Source of the DNA: Notospermus geniculatus
Taxonomy: Eukaryota > Nemertea > Pilidiophora > Heteronemertea > Lineidae
Assembly: GCA_002633025.1 (NCBI GenBank)
Contig: NMRB01000872.1
Coordinates: 122,643-186,642, forward strand
DNA: 64,000 nt
Direction of reading: 5' to 3'
A program made the translations under genes and the position numbers. The notes beneath the pieces were generated by a model, which did not search any database, was not told where the DNA came from, and saw only the letters and a list, made by a program, of their open reading frames with translations. Positions 62,706-64,000 of this stretch are shown in pieces (the stretch's first letter is position 1; each line of letters begins with the position of its first letter).

Positions 62706-63182
62706 TCAAGGAGACACACAGACACACGCACCCATACACACACACACACCACGACTGTTAGGAAGGGAATTTGCTATAGAGGCGTCACCTTTCGGAGAAC
62801 GGCCACAACATGGGGAAAGCCCTCCTAAAAATAGTACGGTGATCATAGAGGAAATCGGTGGCGCAACTGACAGTGATCCGAGAAACTTTGAGTATGATGG
62901 GGCGACTTTAGGAGGAGTTGAAGCAGGTATGCGATGTAAGCAGCTGGAATGGTCGGCAAAAGATGGCAAGGCACCAGTTACACTGGTAATGGAAATACGT
63001 GAAGTATCAAGTTGGGAGGTAAGTACATGTATATTGGGCTTTTCCTCTTCTTCTGACTGAGATTGTGATTCTGCCATGGAAATGATGTTCGAGAGCCCAA
63101 AATCAACCTTTTCATCAGAGAGGTCGAGGGTTGGAGGTGAATCAGGGATTTCAATCACAGTGGCAGGGGCAGCACCAGTTCT
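62706..63182 (-). CDS. Last exon of a minus-strand coiled-coil protein gene
   Basis: After a TTATTTCAG acceptor (exon base 63182, phase 0) the minus strand encodes RTGAAPATVIEIPDSPPTLD, which contains a VIEI-type SUMO-interaction motif. A Ser/Glu-rich acidic stretch (SQSQSEEEEKP) follows, then a Ser/Pro-rich tail. The stop follows a (CA)n microsatellite near 62720-62750 that encodes Cys/Val residues, so the last ~15 residues are probably unstable in length. I do not recognise the protein family. Confidence 0.55.
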   Translation of the reverse strand, partial: RTGAAPATVIEIPDSPPTLDLSDEKVDFGLSNIISMAESQSQSEEEEKPNIHVLTSQLDTSRISITSVTGALPSFADHSSCLHRIPASTPPKVAPSYSKFLGSLSVAPPISSMITVLFLGGLSPCCGRSPKGDASIANSLPNSRGVCVCMGACVCVSP

Positions 63183-63430
63183 CTGAAATAAGAAAATGCA
63201 ATCGAATGACAATAGGGCAGGCAAAGTCTCCCAGAGTTATCAATGTCCTTTTTGTATTTGTACACCAAGTCAGAAATTCTGTAGAACAAAATATTTTCTC
63301 ATGAAGAAATTGATCGTTGCATGATTTCAGATGACAGGGACTCTGACATTTCGATCGAGTAAAAGAGGACCCTGTCAGGAAACCAACCAGTGCCAGTGTA
63401 GTAATAGCCTGCACTTGCTGTGCAACTTAC

Positions 63431-64000
63431 CTGTCGTTTTCTATCACTACCGAGCGATGACGCCATGGACCTCTTCGTCAACTCATGAGATCGTTTCTCC
63501 AGTTCATGAGCTCGTCTCTCAAGTTCTAACTGTTCTTTCAACTCCGCATTCTCTTTCATTAGCTGATTTTGTAATTTCTTCAATAAATTGTCTTTGATCA
63601 TTATTTGTTCTTGTTTCACAGTCAACTCTGATTTGAGGCGTGCTAAATCACCTCTGTACCGCGCGAGTTCATTCTGTTTGCCCAAAAGATCAGATCGAGA
63701 CCTCTCCAACAGTTCCATATTGCTCGACAAATCAGACTGCACACCCTGCAACATCCGTTCTTTCACAGAGAGTTCCGAATGAGCTTTGTTCAATTGTCTC
63801 TCCTTATTAAAAATCTCCTCCTGTAATTTAGAAATCTCCTCATTGCCAGCATCAACCACTGGTTTCATTTCTTCCAACTGTTTCTTACGTTGTTCGATTT
63901 CTTTTCGTTCTATTTCCACAGAACTCTCTTTGACCACAAGTTCTGCTTGGTATTTTGTTATAAAACTAAACAAATCAGACCATGCTTTTGTCAGCACGGC
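63431..64000 (-). CDS. Coiled-coil protein exon, continues past the window edge
   Basis: The minus-strand frame is open from the window edge to a GTAAGT donor just below 63431. It encodes ~190 residues of nearly continuous coiled coil (QRKKQLEEMKPVVDAGNEEI; SELSVKERMLQGVQSDLSSN; ENAELKEQLELERRAHELEK). The phase 0 donor joins the exon at 63182 cleanly. The N-terminus is outside the window. The coiled coil suggests a structural or scaffolding protein. Confidence 0.7.

Noticed and set aside
63331-63782. Plus-strand open frames opposite the coiled-coil gene
   Set aside because: Antisense shadows of the heptad-repeat coding sequence.

Overview
The window is invertebrate animal nuclear DNA from a draft assembly, with scattered single ambiguous bases and a run of Ns at 49211-49702. 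Spliced genes with GT-AG introns, a C2H2 zinc-finger cluster, a tRNA-derived SINE, BEL/Pao, hAT-like, Penelope-like and Harbinger/piggyBac-like repeats, and frequent short motifs such as aggcctac and acatgtac suggest a marine invertebrate. An echinoderm-like deuterostome is my best guess, but the sequence does not prove it.

Region 1 (1-10806) is the 3' part of a decayed BEL/Pao LTR retrotransposon: gag/protease, reverse transcriptase with an internal deletion, RNase H, integrase, and a 3' LTR at 10329-10806. A hAT-like DNA transposon (5316-9935) with a frameshifted ~930-residue transposase sits in its 3' untranslated region, and a MITE-like inverted repeat sits inside that transposon. Region 2 (10807-15640) holds a DUF6589-like gene relic and several large inverted-repeat elements, but no intact gene.

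Region 3 (15787-28480) is the most remarkable part. It is an AT-rich block of about 15 tightly packed plus-strand genes from a virus-like element: an FtsK/HerA (A32-like) packaging ATPase, putative jelly-roll capsid proteins, several small membrane proteins, proline-rich proteins and a broken HNH nuclease. Thirteen of fifteen start codons lie in TAAATG, whether or not the TAA is the upstream stop codon. No DNA polymerase or integrase is visible. Two MITEs and several frameshifts show it is an old integrated copy, and its right end is cut by a Penelope-like fragment.

Region 4 (28480-41040) is repeat-rich and contains a five-exon FAM228-family gene on the plus strand (33619-41040), with MITEs in its introns. 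Region 5 (41040-46900) holds two tandem arrays, a palindromic array at 43715-44165 and a ~177-bp satellite at 44449-45893. Region 6 (46880-52050) is a minus-strand cluster of duplicated C2H2 zinc-finger exons, one intact (11 fingers) and several decayed, with a SINE next to the assembly gap.

Region 7 (52660-60770) has a 60-65-bp minisatellite, many MITEs and a minus-strand gene for a secreted or membrane protein (signal-peptide exon, a cysteine-containing beta-rich exon, a fibronectin III exon, all joined in phase 1). Region 8 (62706-64000) is the 3' end of a minus-strand coiled-coil gene. The host genes show no functional link to each other. The virus-like genes look like one morphogenesis module.
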